NCBI GenBank assembly: GCA_964017155.1
Contig: OZ024857.1
Location: 20,217,404 to 20,281,403, forward strand
From: Oasisia sp. SBJ-2009
Taxonomy: Eukaryota > Annelida > Polychaeta > Sabellida > Siboglinidae
Reading direction: 5' to 3'
Length of the DNA stretch: 64,000 bases
Under the pieces are notes generated by a model. It worked only from the letters and a program-made list of their open reading frames with translations, did not search any database and was not told the DNA's origin. The translations under genes were made by a program, and so were the position numbers. Shown piece by piece: positions 13,101 through 21,800 of the stretch. Within the stretch, counting starts at the first letter, position 1, and each line of letters begins with the position of its first letter.

Positions 13101-13298
13101 ACTCACGTTAACATTTGGCCTACGTATATGGTTTGACCCTCCCCAGCCACTGGTGTTCCCGCGGCGTTTCGTCTTGACCATGTCAATGTGGTATCTACGA
13201 CTTCTTGTCAGACAGTTGTTGCTGCGACAGGAGCCATGAAATGAAACAAACGACAAAACGAAACCAAATTTCCGCGATTTAGTATCATCACCGTCCAT
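951..13298 (-). CDS. ADAR: ADAR1-like double-stranded RNA adenosine deaminase (8 exons, C-terminus beyond left edge)
   Basis: The product converts adenosine to inosine in double-stranded RNA. Eight minus-strand exons (13107-13298, 9344-11097, 7993-8143, 6982-7165, 4282-4375, 3492-3647, 2730-2830, 951-1133) join in phase with GT-AG introns to 938 codons. Domain order: short basic Gly/Arg N-terminus (1-64), Z-alpha 1 (about 68-130), acidic linker, Z-alpha 2 (about 405-472), Ser/Pro linker, one dsRNA-binding domain (about 614-690), deaminase domain (from about 710). Zinc ligands are H781 of HAE, C835 of PCGDG and C907 of SCSDK; E783 is the proton-shuttling Glu. Two Z-alpha domains plus a deaminase is the ADAR1 layout, and sequence similarity to vertebrate ADAR1 is clear by eye. 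Only one dsRBD is visible, against three in vertebrate ADAR1. The last exons lie left of position 951. The family is certain; exon 1 is the least certain part. Confidence 0.95.
1134..2729 (-). other. ADAR intron 7
   Basis: AT-rich intron. Its left end holds one hAT-type MITE (1232-1523); I see nothing else distinctive. Confidence 0.8.
1232..1523 (-). mobile_element. hAT-type MITE, GCTTTATGCAG family, copy 1
   Basis: A 292-bp element with terminal inverted repeats CAGGGCTTTATGCAGG and CATAGCTTTATGCAGAG (as read inward). It is flanked by a perfect 8-bp target duplication GATCGAAG at 1224-1231 and 1524-1531. No coding capacity. Same family as 7651-7928, 8314-8557 and 62276-62566. An 8-bp duplication and CA-starting ends are typical of hAT transposons. 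Confidence 0.9.
2730..2830 (-). CDS. ADAR: ADAR exon 7
   Basis: 101 nt, phase 2 in, phase 1 out. It encodes [19 protein letters not shown] and LLRTKIEGG, matching the ADAR1 stretch just before GEGT. Acceptor TAG at 2831-2833, donor GTAGGC at 2729. Confidence 0.92.
2831..3491 (-). other. ADAR intron 6
   Basis: AT-rich, especially 3130-3260. No repeat or gene recognised. Confidence 0.7.
3492..3647 (-). CDS. ADAR: ADAR exon 6 (PCGDG zinc ligand)
   Basis: 156 nt, phase 2 in and out. It encodes [20 protein letters not shown], then [25 protein letters not shown]. The Cys of PCG is the second zinc ligand. Donor GTAAAA at 3491. Confidence 0.95.
3648..4281 (-). other. ADAR intron 5
   Basis: AT-rich. 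An open frame at 3684-4001 on the plus strand has no recognisable features and is treated as chance. Confidence 0.7.
4282..4375 (-). CDS. ADAR: ADAR exon 5 (catalytic HAE motif)
   Basis: 94 nt, phase 1 in, phase 2 out. It encodes [19 protein letters not shown], then [13 protein letters not shown]. His of HAE is the first zinc ligand and Glu is the catalytic residue. The segment is nearly the same as vertebrate ADAR1 over its whole length. Confidence 0.96.
4376..6981 (-). other. ADAR intron 4
   Basis: A 2.6-kb intron mostly occupied by the hAT-like element at 4829-6482. The remaining flanks are AT-rich. Confidence 0.85.
4829..6482. mobile_element. 1.65-kb hAT-like DNA transposon, apparently non-autonomous
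   Basis: Begins CAGAGGTGTCAACTTG and ends with its exact reverse complement. It is flanked by a perfect 8-bp direct repeat ACATGCGT at 4821-4828 and 6483-6490. Terminal CAG and an 8-bp target duplication fit the hAT superfamily. Near the left end CTTACGG/CCGTAAG occurs several times, like subterminal transposase-binding motifs; the right end has related TAAGGA motifs. No transposase-like reading frame of useful length was seen, so it should depend on an autonomous partner. The family assignment is inferred from ends and duplication only. Confidence 0.85.
6982..7165 (-). CDS. ADAR: ADAR exon 4 (start of deaminase domain)
   Basis: Phase 0 in, phase 1 out (TCA G|GTGAGT). It encodes [13 protein letters not shown] and [18 protein letters not shown], which match the beginning of the ADAR catalytic domain (Gly-Arg-Lys followed by hydrophobic strands). 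The acceptor is CAGCAG, so splicing may choose 7165 or 7162 and include or drop one Gln. Confidence 0.93.
7166..7992 (-). other. ADAR intron 3
   Basis: AT-rich, with one MITE copy (7651-7928) ending about 65 bp from the exon 3 donor. Confidence 0.8.
7651..7928 (+). mobile_element. hAT-type MITE, GCTTTATGCAG family, copy 2
   Basis: A 278-bp element with ends CATAGCTTTATGCAGAG and CCTGCATAAAGCCCTG. Perfect 8-bp target duplication CCCCAAAG at 7643-7650 and 7929-7936. The 5' part carries ACCCGTCCACCCG and a GACGGG inverted partner shared by all copies. Confidence 0.92.
7993..8143 (-). CDS. ADAR: ADAR exon 3 (second half of the dsRBD)
   Basis: Enters in phase 2 (AG|G, Arg) after the acceptor at 8144-8146 and leaves in phase 0 at a GTAAGT donor. 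It encodes [19 protein letters not shown], then the basic [16 protein letters not shown] helix that binds the dsRNA phosphate backbone. Together with the end of exon 2 it makes one complete alpha-beta-beta-beta-alpha dsRBD. Confidence 0.93.
8144..9343 (-). other. ADAR intron 2
   Basis: Holds a degenerate MITE copy (8314-8557) only about 170 bp from exon 3. The rest is unremarkable AT-rich sequence. Confidence 0.75.
8314..8557 (+). mobile_element. hAT-type MITE, GCTTTATGCAG family, copy 3 (degenerate)
   Basis: About 244 bp, 5' end CATAGCTTTATGCAGAG intact, 3' end decayed to CTGCTAAAGCCTTC. The flanks TCTCAGGC (8306-8313) and TCTCACGC (8558-8565) match at 7 of 8 positions, so this looks like an older insertion. 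Confidence 0.8.
9344..11097 (-). CDS. ADAR: ADAR exon 2 (two Z-alpha domains and first half of the dsRBD)
   Basis: A 1754-nt exon (acceptor CAG at 11098-11100, donor GTGAGC at 9343). Z-alpha 1 starts almost at once ([20 protein letters not shown]), with recognition helix [12 protein letters not shown] and wing APVW. Z-alpha 2 lies about 340 residues later, with [12 protein letters not shown] and PPQW. Both keep the Asn, Tyr and Trp that contact Z-form nucleic acid in human Z-alpha. The linker between them is strongly acidic and holds a tandem duplication of about 24 residues. The 3' end encodes the start of a dsRBD ([11 protein letters not shown]...[10 protein letters not shown]), which is completed by the next exon. 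Large single exons carrying the Z-alpha region are also seen in vertebrate ADAR1. Confidence 0.95.
11098..13106 (-). other. ADAR intron 1
   Basis: A 2-kb intron with the GGACTACC-rich element at 11737-11987. Around 12377-12457 the motif GCGATACTTCTTCT is repeated about 66 bp apart. No other exon seen. Confidence 0.65.
11737..11987. mobile_element. hAT-like MITE with CAGGGGTAGAAATA inverted ends
   Basis: A 251-bp element starting CAGGGGTAGAAATA and ending TTATTTCTACCCCTG. GACCTG is repeated next to both ends (11730-11735 and 11988-11993), probably a decayed target duplication. The interior is unusual: GGACTACC or its complement GGTAGTCC, or close variants, recur about nine times in both orientations. 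No coding capacity. Confidence 0.75.
13107..13298 (-). CDS. ADAR: ADAR exon 1 (start codon, basic N-terminus)
   Basis: 64 codons from the ATG at 13298 to a GTGAGT donor at 13106. The exon ends in phase 0, matching the phase-0 start of the next exon. Upstream the frame reaches a TAA with no other ATG after it, so this Met is the first available. The peptide is basic and Gly/Arg-rich near its end ([13 protein letters not shown]), as is common in RNA-binding N-termini. The start context (TCAATGG) is only moderate. The exon is inferred from phase and position, not from homology; a different 5' exon is possible. Confidence 0.6.
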
Positions 13299-14526
13299 TG
13301 AGGCGCCACTTTCGCGATCCTTCCGGTTGCAAACGTTTACTTTTTACGTGATTTACCGTCGTGCCAGTATATAATTAGAACAGGACACCAACACACACCT
13401 AAATTAAAGTAATTAATACTTCACGAATGCATCGTCACAGTGTTTACAGCTTGAATATCGAGGTCAGGTCATGTCATATTCGTTCTTGCAATCCACGATG
13501 TGCAACGGCATTGGACCGTTTACAACTTCATTGTGTCGTAAGAAACATGTCAGCATAGGCATCAGGTGTTAAACCTTATATCCACGATCCACTGTTTTAT
13601 TTCTGAGACGAAAGCGTCTAGTTGCTTTTTTGGCATTGCACCAGGGACTTAGCCAGGCACTTGTTCGGATCCACCTCGATTGTGCCGTTGTAACTGTATT
13701 GTATATTTGCCTACACTACTACAGGGCAGGCTACACGGTACACTGCCATTGGCATTGGACACCTCACACTAACTCTAATCCTAACACTAATAAATTAGCA
13801 TTCCCAAGTATATCTATGTTTTACAAATATTGCGTTTTGAGACCCAAATAACGCTCCGATTTGTGCCAGCCGCAAGCGCAGCGGCCGTTTATTACTGCAC
13901 GTGCAATTAGCTAAAAACCGAATGTATTTATGCATGCCGACCGCACCATCCTTTCGACCTACAAAGTCCGCTAAGACGCGCTGTTTATAAAAGACAAATA
14001 TGCATGAGATCATGTTGAATGATTAAATTAAGAAATTGTATCAAATTGTATCAAGAAATATCAAATGCTGGCAAAAATACAGTAATAACGAAAACATTGA
14101 GGTGGGTCCGAATTCCATATAATGGTCTACGCTAGATGTCACTACTCTATTTCCCTTTTGATCCTTGCAGCCAAACCACTTCACAACCTACATATCTTGG
14201 GACTTCAGGAAACTCATGATCACTGATTTTTGAAGGAATTGGTGATGTGCACCAAAATATTGATAGAATTTTTAAATACAACTAGGTTTTCGGCACCTTG
14301 CTTTAAATGATTGAGAATCGTAGTGGTCCAGTCTTACCTTTCTGAAACTATCACCTAGACTAGGTCCAGATTGCTTTGACATATTCTACACCTATAAGTA
14401 TATATATCACAATGTCATTATTTGATTTTATTAAATTTGTGCCAGTAGGGAAAAAACGTAAGTACTCTTTGTAATTTGAATGTGTTTTTGCACAAAACAC
14501 TTCAATTGCGTAGTTTATGTGAAAAT
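13299..14526. other. Intergenic: 5' flank of the ADAR gene
   Basis: Should hold the ADAR promoter, which fires leftward. No TATA box in a convincing position, no CpG-rich block and no conserved gene were recognised. Confidence 0.5.
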
Positions 14527-15893
14527 GGCACACCTGTAACAGGTGGGTTTAAACTGCAAACAACACCTGTAACAGGTGGGTTTAAACTGCAAACAACACC
14601 TGTAACAGGTGGATTTAAACTGCAAACAACACCTGTAACAGTTCGGTTTAAACTGCAAACAACACCGGTAACAGGTGGGTTTAAACTGCAAACAACACCT
14701 GTAACAGTTCGGTTTAAACTGCAAACAACACCTGTAACAGGTGGATTTAAACTGCAAACAACACCTGTAACAGGTCGGTTTAAACTGCAAACAACACCGG
14801 TAACAGGTGGGTTTTAAGTTTAACTGCAAACAACACCTGTAACAGGTCGTTTTAAACTGCAAACAACACCTGTAACAGGTCGGTTTAAACTGCAAACACC
14901 TGTAACAGGTGGGTTTAAACTGCAAACAACACTTGTAACAGGTGGGTTTAAACGGCAAACAACACTTGTAACAGGTGGGTTTAAACTGCATAAACCTGTA
15001 ACAGGTGGGTTTAAACTGCAAACACCTGTAACAGGTGGGTTTAAACGGCAAACAACACTTGTAACAGGTGGGTTTAAACTGCATAAACCTGTAACAGGTG
15101 GGTTTAAACTGCAAACACCTGTACCAGGTGGGTTTAAACTGCAAACACCTGTAACAGGTGGGTTTAAACTGCAAACACCTGTAACAGGTGGGTTTAAACT
15201 GCAAACACCTGTACCAGGTAGGTTTAAACTGCAAACAACACCTGTAACAGGTGGGTTTAAACTGCAAACAACACTTGTAACAGGTGGGTTTAAACTGCAT
15301 ACACCTGTAACAGGTGGGTTTAAACTGCAAACACCTGTACCAGGTAGGTTTAAACTGCAAACAACACCTGTAACAGGTGGGTTCAAACTGCAAACACCTG
15401 TAACAGGTGGGTTTAAACTTCAAACAACACCTGTAACAGGTGGGTTTAAACTGCAAACACCTGTAACAGGTGGGTTTAAACGGCAAACAACACTTGTAAC
15501 AGGTGGGTTTAAACTGCATAAACCTGTAACAGGTGGGTTTAAACTGCAAACACCTGTACCAGGTGGGTTTAAACTGCAAACACCTGTAACAGGTGGGTTT
15601 AAACTGCAAACACCTGTAACAGGTGGGTTTAAACTGCAAACACCTGTACCAGGTAGGTTTAAACTGCAAACAACACCTGTAACAGGTGGGTTTAAACTGC
15701 AAACAACACTTGTAACAGGTGGGTTTAAACTGCATACACCTGTAACAGGTGGGTTTAAACTGCAAACACCTGTACCAGGTAGGTGTAAACTGCAAACAAC
15801 ACCTGTAACAGGTGGGTTCAAACTGCAAACACCTGTAACAGGTGGGTTTAAACTTCAAACAACACCTGTAACAGGTGGGTTTAAACTGCAAAT
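14527..15893. repeat. E-box minisatellite (30/33-bp units) between the two genes
   Basis: About 43 tandem units of CACCTGTAACAGGTGGGT followed by TTAAACTGCAAA, with or without an extra CAA. Unit lengths of 33 and 30 bp keep one frame open for over 450 codons on the minus strand, which is why spurious Cys-Tyr-Arg and Pro-Val-Thr repeat ORFs appear. Each unit contains a near-palindrome with two E-boxes (CACCTG and CAGGTG) and a GTTTAAAC palindrome. A higher-order period of about 435 bp is visible: the unit with GGTTCAAACTG recurs near 15380 and 15815. Confidence 0.95.
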
Positions 15894-18696
15894 TCCAGGA
15901 ATTGCTCCGTAAACTTTGTTCGTATCTTTGATGATGACAGTAAGCGGAATGAAGAACGGGTTTGTTAAACTTCCTGCTAATACTTATATCATCCTGGCTT
16001 GAGAGGATGATTCTGGATAACATAACGGACAATTTACGCAATCACAGCTTCAGAGTTCAAAGGTCTTTATACCTCAATCACGTTCACAATGAGTAGTGGA
16101 AATTATCACAAATAACACTGGATTTCTAGAAATAATATATTTTAATATTTATATACACATATTGGAACGAATGCTTGTTAAAATGTGTTTAAAAGGACCA
16201 TAGGAGACTTGTGCATAATAGTAATCCACTGGAGACTTATTTTGTTTTAAAAAAATCATTTGACATGTTTCTGACTCAACTCAATATCAAATTGTGATTC
16301 TGTGTAATGAAGTCAGTGACATAAATTAGTTGGCATTGCTACACATCCATGACTCTTGTACTGGCTGTACCTACAGGTCAGATAAACCACAGTAACAGAC
16401 TGCAAAACAAACATCTCATAAAAAGCATTTTATTTCAAAACATTATAATGCAAATATCTGCAAATCCTAATGCAGCTAAAATTTTATCAACATAACTTGT
16501 GCACATTCAGCACGAACACATGACAGATTTCATCCAGTCTGTATCAAACGTCCGTGCACATATGACATGATCAAGACTGACCGTCACATAGACAGAAACC
16601 AGTTGCAGAAACCATATTTCATCAGTGTCATTTACTACCCTCAAGTATTACTAGCTGATTAAAATATTTATTTTTCAAAAATAACTGTTGTGTTGAAATT
16701 AACAACATACTTATTGTGTGGAAGAAAGTAGCATCCACGGTTTATGTATTTTAACAAATCGTCTTTATTTGTTGGCATGTAACTTATAAGGGTTTGTAAG
16801 GCTACCTAAAGTCCATTCTCAAAAGATGCCGTTACAAAAATAGTGCAATGAAAAATATCATGCTTACCAATGCAGTACTCAATTTTTTTTTATTTAAATC
16901 TGTAATGATATCACAATTTAATATCTTTTTTAATATAGTCAATATCTGCACGACATACAAGGTTCCATGCAGCAGGTTACTGGAGATTGCAGACATTTGC
17001 AGCTATATTGCAACACCACATTTGTAACATGTTGCAGTATTTTTGCTGTTTCTGTGGTTGCCCAGCTCCCATTAGAAATGTTATTTACACGTAATGTGCT
17101 TGCCATGTTTCTAGATATTTCTGCCATTTTCACAAAATAAACAAGCATTTTATACAATTTTGTAACATTGTAATCTCCCATGCATATTTTATGTAATGCA
17201 CAAATGCTGTTGTCGGCTATAGGAGTGCACTTATGTGTTCATACTAGTTGATATTTTAGCCTCAGATGTCCGATAAGCTGTTAAAAGTTACTAATCCTAT
17301 TATCGGTCAGTCTGTCGGTGCATCAGGAATTACATCTGGTCATATTTGCAATTTATACATTTCGGTTTTACATTCCCTAAACATATATTGTGACCCATAT
17401 ACAAGCAGCACAAACACTCCCTGTGATTGTTTCTATTTATACTTATACGTTACTGTATAAACTGAAGAAATGCAACTTGGATTAATGGTTAATCCAACAT
17501 GAAATAATCGTTAATCTGACAGAGCTTTACCCATGTAATGGGGACGTCAAGTTTCAGTGAGCATTTGACATGAAATTCTGAACGCAGTTTCTAATTCCTC
17601 ATTGTTGGACATTCAAACCACTGTTTGCAAAGCTTCACTATAAAGTCACCGATATTTTGATATTCCCACATTAGTACCAACAGTCATTCTTTGTACATGG
17701 CCCACGGAAAACACTAACAGGTCATCCATCTGCAAACGCTCACAGATACCTAATATGTAACATTCGAAGACATGTGTACATGTATATATATATATTTATA
17801 TAATTTCTTATCAAAAAACAGCAGTAGATTGTATGCACATATTACGTATGATTTCAGTGATATCCCCAGTATTTTGTGGTAAAAATATATTTTACAAGAC
17901 ACATCCTTCCAGGGACTGATGGGCCAGTATGTCCACCACGATCACGAACGTGCGGCAGTTACTAGCGCCTGCCACTGCCGAAGTCCAATGCACATTTCTC
18001 GCGATACGACACATGACAGCACATTATTTATTACTCTCTAGAATCAGACGGCATTTTGCACAGCAGTCACCCATATTCGAAGTGAGCACACAAATGTGGG
18101 ACGTCTCTATGGCGTCTTTACAGTTAACTTGTCCATTCTAAACGTCCACCATCAACAGTTGCACTGTTTATGAAATGTACTCAGAGGATGACCTCCGACC
18201 CTGGCAACTGTTCCATGCATGAATTCACCAATGGCAAGACAGGCGTGCACGGGCGGACATGTCTTCTCCATCTGCACAATCCCTCGCTTCTAGAGAACGT
18301 GATTCATCGACGATCACACATGTGACACAGGCAAAAGCCAACGCGGTTTGACGGAGAGTCGTGTAAACGTAATATCATCTCAACGCAGAGACTAATATTG
18401 CTGCTCCATAAACACGACGGCTGGCATCTTCAGATATGCATCAAACAAACTTGTCTACAGTCAGGTTTGACCGTCTATCGTCACGTCTATGTGTACCTGT
18501 GTCAGGTCGCCCAATCTCGCACCAAAGACCTCACCAGCATCCTCTTGTAATCCGGTGTACTTTCTACTGACATAACTCACTCCACATCCAGTGTCGCTGC
18601 ACCAAAATGTGTGAGACGCAATCACCAACACTGTGAAGGACAGTGCCCACATCCGGTTACACGCCGGTCAGTTTCTCAAGCCGGTGTCCGAAATGG
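15894..18696. other. Delta-catenin 3' flank / probable 3' UTR and intergenic DNA
   Basis: Lies downstream of the delta-catenin stop codon. Minus-strand AATAAA signals occur at 18027-18032, 16764-16769, 16667-16672 and 16429-16434, so the transcript could end at several places; I cannot choose. A short TA run lies near 17775-17805. No other gene recognised. Confidence 0.5.
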
Positions 18697-18837
18697 CTAG
18701 ACCCACGAGTCGGCGCCCCCAGCGCCCTCTTGTGGTGGCTGCTCAAGCATCATGTGTTCCTGTGAGCGCTGTTTGTTCACCTTGGCGTACAGCGGCTCGT
18801 GTCGATCATCCTGTGGCTGGGGCTGCTGCTGCCCCAC
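18697..18837 (-). CDS. Delta-catenin last exon (DSWV C-terminus)
   Basis: 46 codons plus TAG at 18697-18699, phase 0 in. It starts [20 protein letters not shown] and ends ADSWV. DSWV is the C-terminal PDZ-domain ligand of vertebrate CTNND2, ARVCF and PKP4, which bind Erbin- and densin-type PDZ proteins. This ties the end of the gene securely. Confidence 0.95.
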   Translation of the reverse strand: MGQQQPQPQDDRHEPLYAKVNKQRSQEHMMLEQPPQEGAGGADSWV

Positions 18838-21800
18838 CTGGTGACAAAAGAGGAACTATAAAATACTTTTCCAAATGTCCATCGTTTCTCTACCCATAAC
18901 AAATAAAACTGTGGAAGTGACAATGGAGTACTGACAATAAAAAAATGCAAATAATTGTTTTCTTACTATCTGTTCATTTCAATCTACCAGAATAATCATC
19001 AGGTGGCATTATGTCACTGGGTGGCAGTACCTCACTAGGTGGCATTACTTCACTAGGTGGAATTACCGCGCTGGGTGGCATTACCTCACTTAGTGGCATT
19101 ACCTCACTGGGTGGCATTACCTCACTGGGTGGCATTACCTCACTGGGTGGCATTACCTCAACACACCAGCACAACTATCCACATTGACATTTGTGACAAT
19201 TTAAAATATCGTACTTGCAAACTTAAAATATCGTACTTGCAAACTACCTGGTATCCATCCCAAACTCATTCTAACTGGTTTATAACATTAACGATATTGA
19301 TAATGTTGTTGAGAACATAACGGATTCCATAAAGCTTACCCCATACACAATATTTAAAAAGGCACCATCAATATGACATGCAATTCAATATGACGAGCAA
19401 TCATTTTTATGACAAAAAATACATTATTGATAGGTAAATACATCCAATTAGAATATCACTACATTAAAGGATTTTCACAACAGTTGACATTGTTGTGCAT
19501 TATTCATAACAACATTTTATTATTTATTTTCTTGTGAAAATGGCAGGTGTGGCTAGCCTATGTGACAAATGTCACATAGGCTAGCCACACCTGGAGTGGG
19601 TGCCTAATGAAAGTGAAGACAGCTGCCTAAGTCCTGGCAGAATACATTTAAAAAAGTGGAAATTAATATGGAGTAAGCTCATCCCAGATGTCCCGGAAGA
19701 AACAGGAAGAACAAAGTCTAATAAGATTCTTTCTTACATATTATTAAGTAAATTGACGAATTTTTGAGAGGACATTGCCAACATTGTTGTGAACACAATT
19801 AATACATTAACAATTGCCTAAATCCAGCAGAAATTGGAAACAGTCATATTTGTGATCTTTTACACACGCACCGGTGGCAAGTTCGAGAAGAGTGGCACGC
19901 CCCCTGGTGGCCGGTAGTCGTCGGGGTGCTGCATGTAGTCGGGGTGCTGGCGGGGGTCGTGTCGTGGGTCGTGGCGGGGCTGGCCATCTATCGTTTGGTA
20001 GAAGTTCGGCGAGGCACCGGGAACCTCTCCAACCCGGCCAGAGTTCAAGGTCAGGTCATTCATCATCATTTCTTCTTGTGTCTGCAGCGAACAGGTCGTA
20101 AATGTAAAAAGTGCACTTTCCCACCAGTGAAAGCCTTGTTACAAAAATATTTTTAGAGAGATATTTGTTTGTATTAAAAAATTTGATCTAATGATATATG
20201 GATAATAGTTAAGATATTTGGTTCAAGAGATTAACAATAACATGCATCTTCATAAAATCTGGTCACCTAACTGGAACCAACCAATTTCTAACATGAAGTG
20301 TGTGGAGTTGGATGTGGGAAAATGTAAAATTGTTGAACAGGAAAGCTTCTTTTGAATCTACATGTTTTGTATACAATTTTAACACTTCTTTAGATGGACT
20401 TTTGATCAAACACAACATAAAATGTTGCACTATCTAGTGTGTGATACTGGCTGCTGTGTATGTTTGCTCTTCCACAAATTTGTTTGAAAAAGACATACCT
20501 TCCTGTTGTTCATGTAGGGATCTGGAAAAGAGAAAAGATTTGTCAGCAAAAAATTACAGGTCACAACCTTAATAGCAAATAGCATTAACTACTAATAAAA
20601 TATGGTATGACGCCATATATTCACTTATTGCATTACATCATAAAATCATTCAAATCAGAAATACAATAATTGTAAGACTATTCAAAACTGTCTGTATGGA
20701 ACTTGTATCCACACATAAAAAAATAAAGCTGCACATTTAAGACCATTTCTAACAATAATACAGATCACGGGGTGCGGCTGAAATTTACAGAATGGAATCC
20801 AGGTATATTGTGAAGTAACCATGTCTATTAATACTTAAGCAGTCGGACACTTCTTGTGAACATCCTTAGTTCTCAGGTGGTTTCCTCCAAACAGCCCAAT
20901 CTTGGGCTAACACAGGTGTTGTCCTTCTCTGGAATTAGCGAGTCCACTACAGGTTACACATTTACCCCCTGTGTGGGATATTTTACTTCCCATGGCATAG
21001 ACACCAGATAGAAGGGACCACCGGCTTTTAGTGTCTCTTCCTAAAGACACAGGCAAATGTGGGGTGAACGAAATTGCCTAAGTTTCGAAAGGGAGGTAGG
21101 TGGGATTGAACCACCATCCCCTCAATTCACAGTCCAGCGCTCTATCGCACGACCACCGCTCCAGTGATCATGTACACCACCCATTCTTCAACTTAGCTTA
21201 TTTGCATAAAGGTACATCTTGGTGATTACTTTACAAATGCATAGGAAAGCAAGGAAAATGAAACTGGATATTACCTTGCTCATACGGTCTCGTGCGGTCG
21301 TCCATGTACCCCATTGGTGGCCCTTCATTGGGCACCCCGCCATGTCTGTTCACGTAGGGTAGGGTGTTCTCATTGTACCCCGCGACAGTTGGGCCACTCT
21401 GGTCCATACGGGGGCGGTTCAGTGTGTTGTCTGCACTTCCTGGAGGTGACATTCCAACACTCCTACAACACAGTACAAGTTCAGTGTGTTATCTGTACTT
21501 TTAGGAGGGGCATTTCAACACTCCTACAACATGGTACAAGTTCTGTGTGTTATCTGTACTTTTTAGGAGGGGCATTTCAACACTCCTACAACACAGTACA
21601 AGTTCAGTGTGTTATCTGTACTTTTAGGAGGGGCATTTCAACACTCCTACAACACAGTACAAGTTCAGTGTGTTATCTGTACTTTTTAGGAGGGGCATTT
21701 CAACACTCCTACAACACAGTACAAGTTCTGTGTGTTATCTGTACTTTTTAGGAGGGGCATTTCAACACTCCTACAACACAGTACAAGTTCAGTGTGTTAT

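Larger units (their letters stand above)
18838..19871 (-). other. Delta-catenin last intron
   Basis: Contains the 18-bp minisatellite (19001-19158) and the perfect inverted repeat (19544-19593). A short direct duplication TTAAAATATCGTACTTGCAA lies at about 19201-19245. Confidence 0.85.

Noticed and set aside
14527..15893. CRISPR-like array
   Set aside because: Units are directly tandem without unique spacers, in a spliced eukaryotic genome.
14515..16041. 508-codon Cys/Tyr/Arg repeat ORF on the minus strand, and Pro-Val-Thr repeat ORFs in other frames
   Set aside because: Entirely explained by a minisatellite with units of 30 and 33 bp; no start context, no splice logic and equally open other frames.
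20880..21163. A functional tRNA gene suggested by A- and B-box-like sequence
   Set aside because: No closed acceptor stem or anticodon arm; the tRNA-like head is fused to a SINE body.
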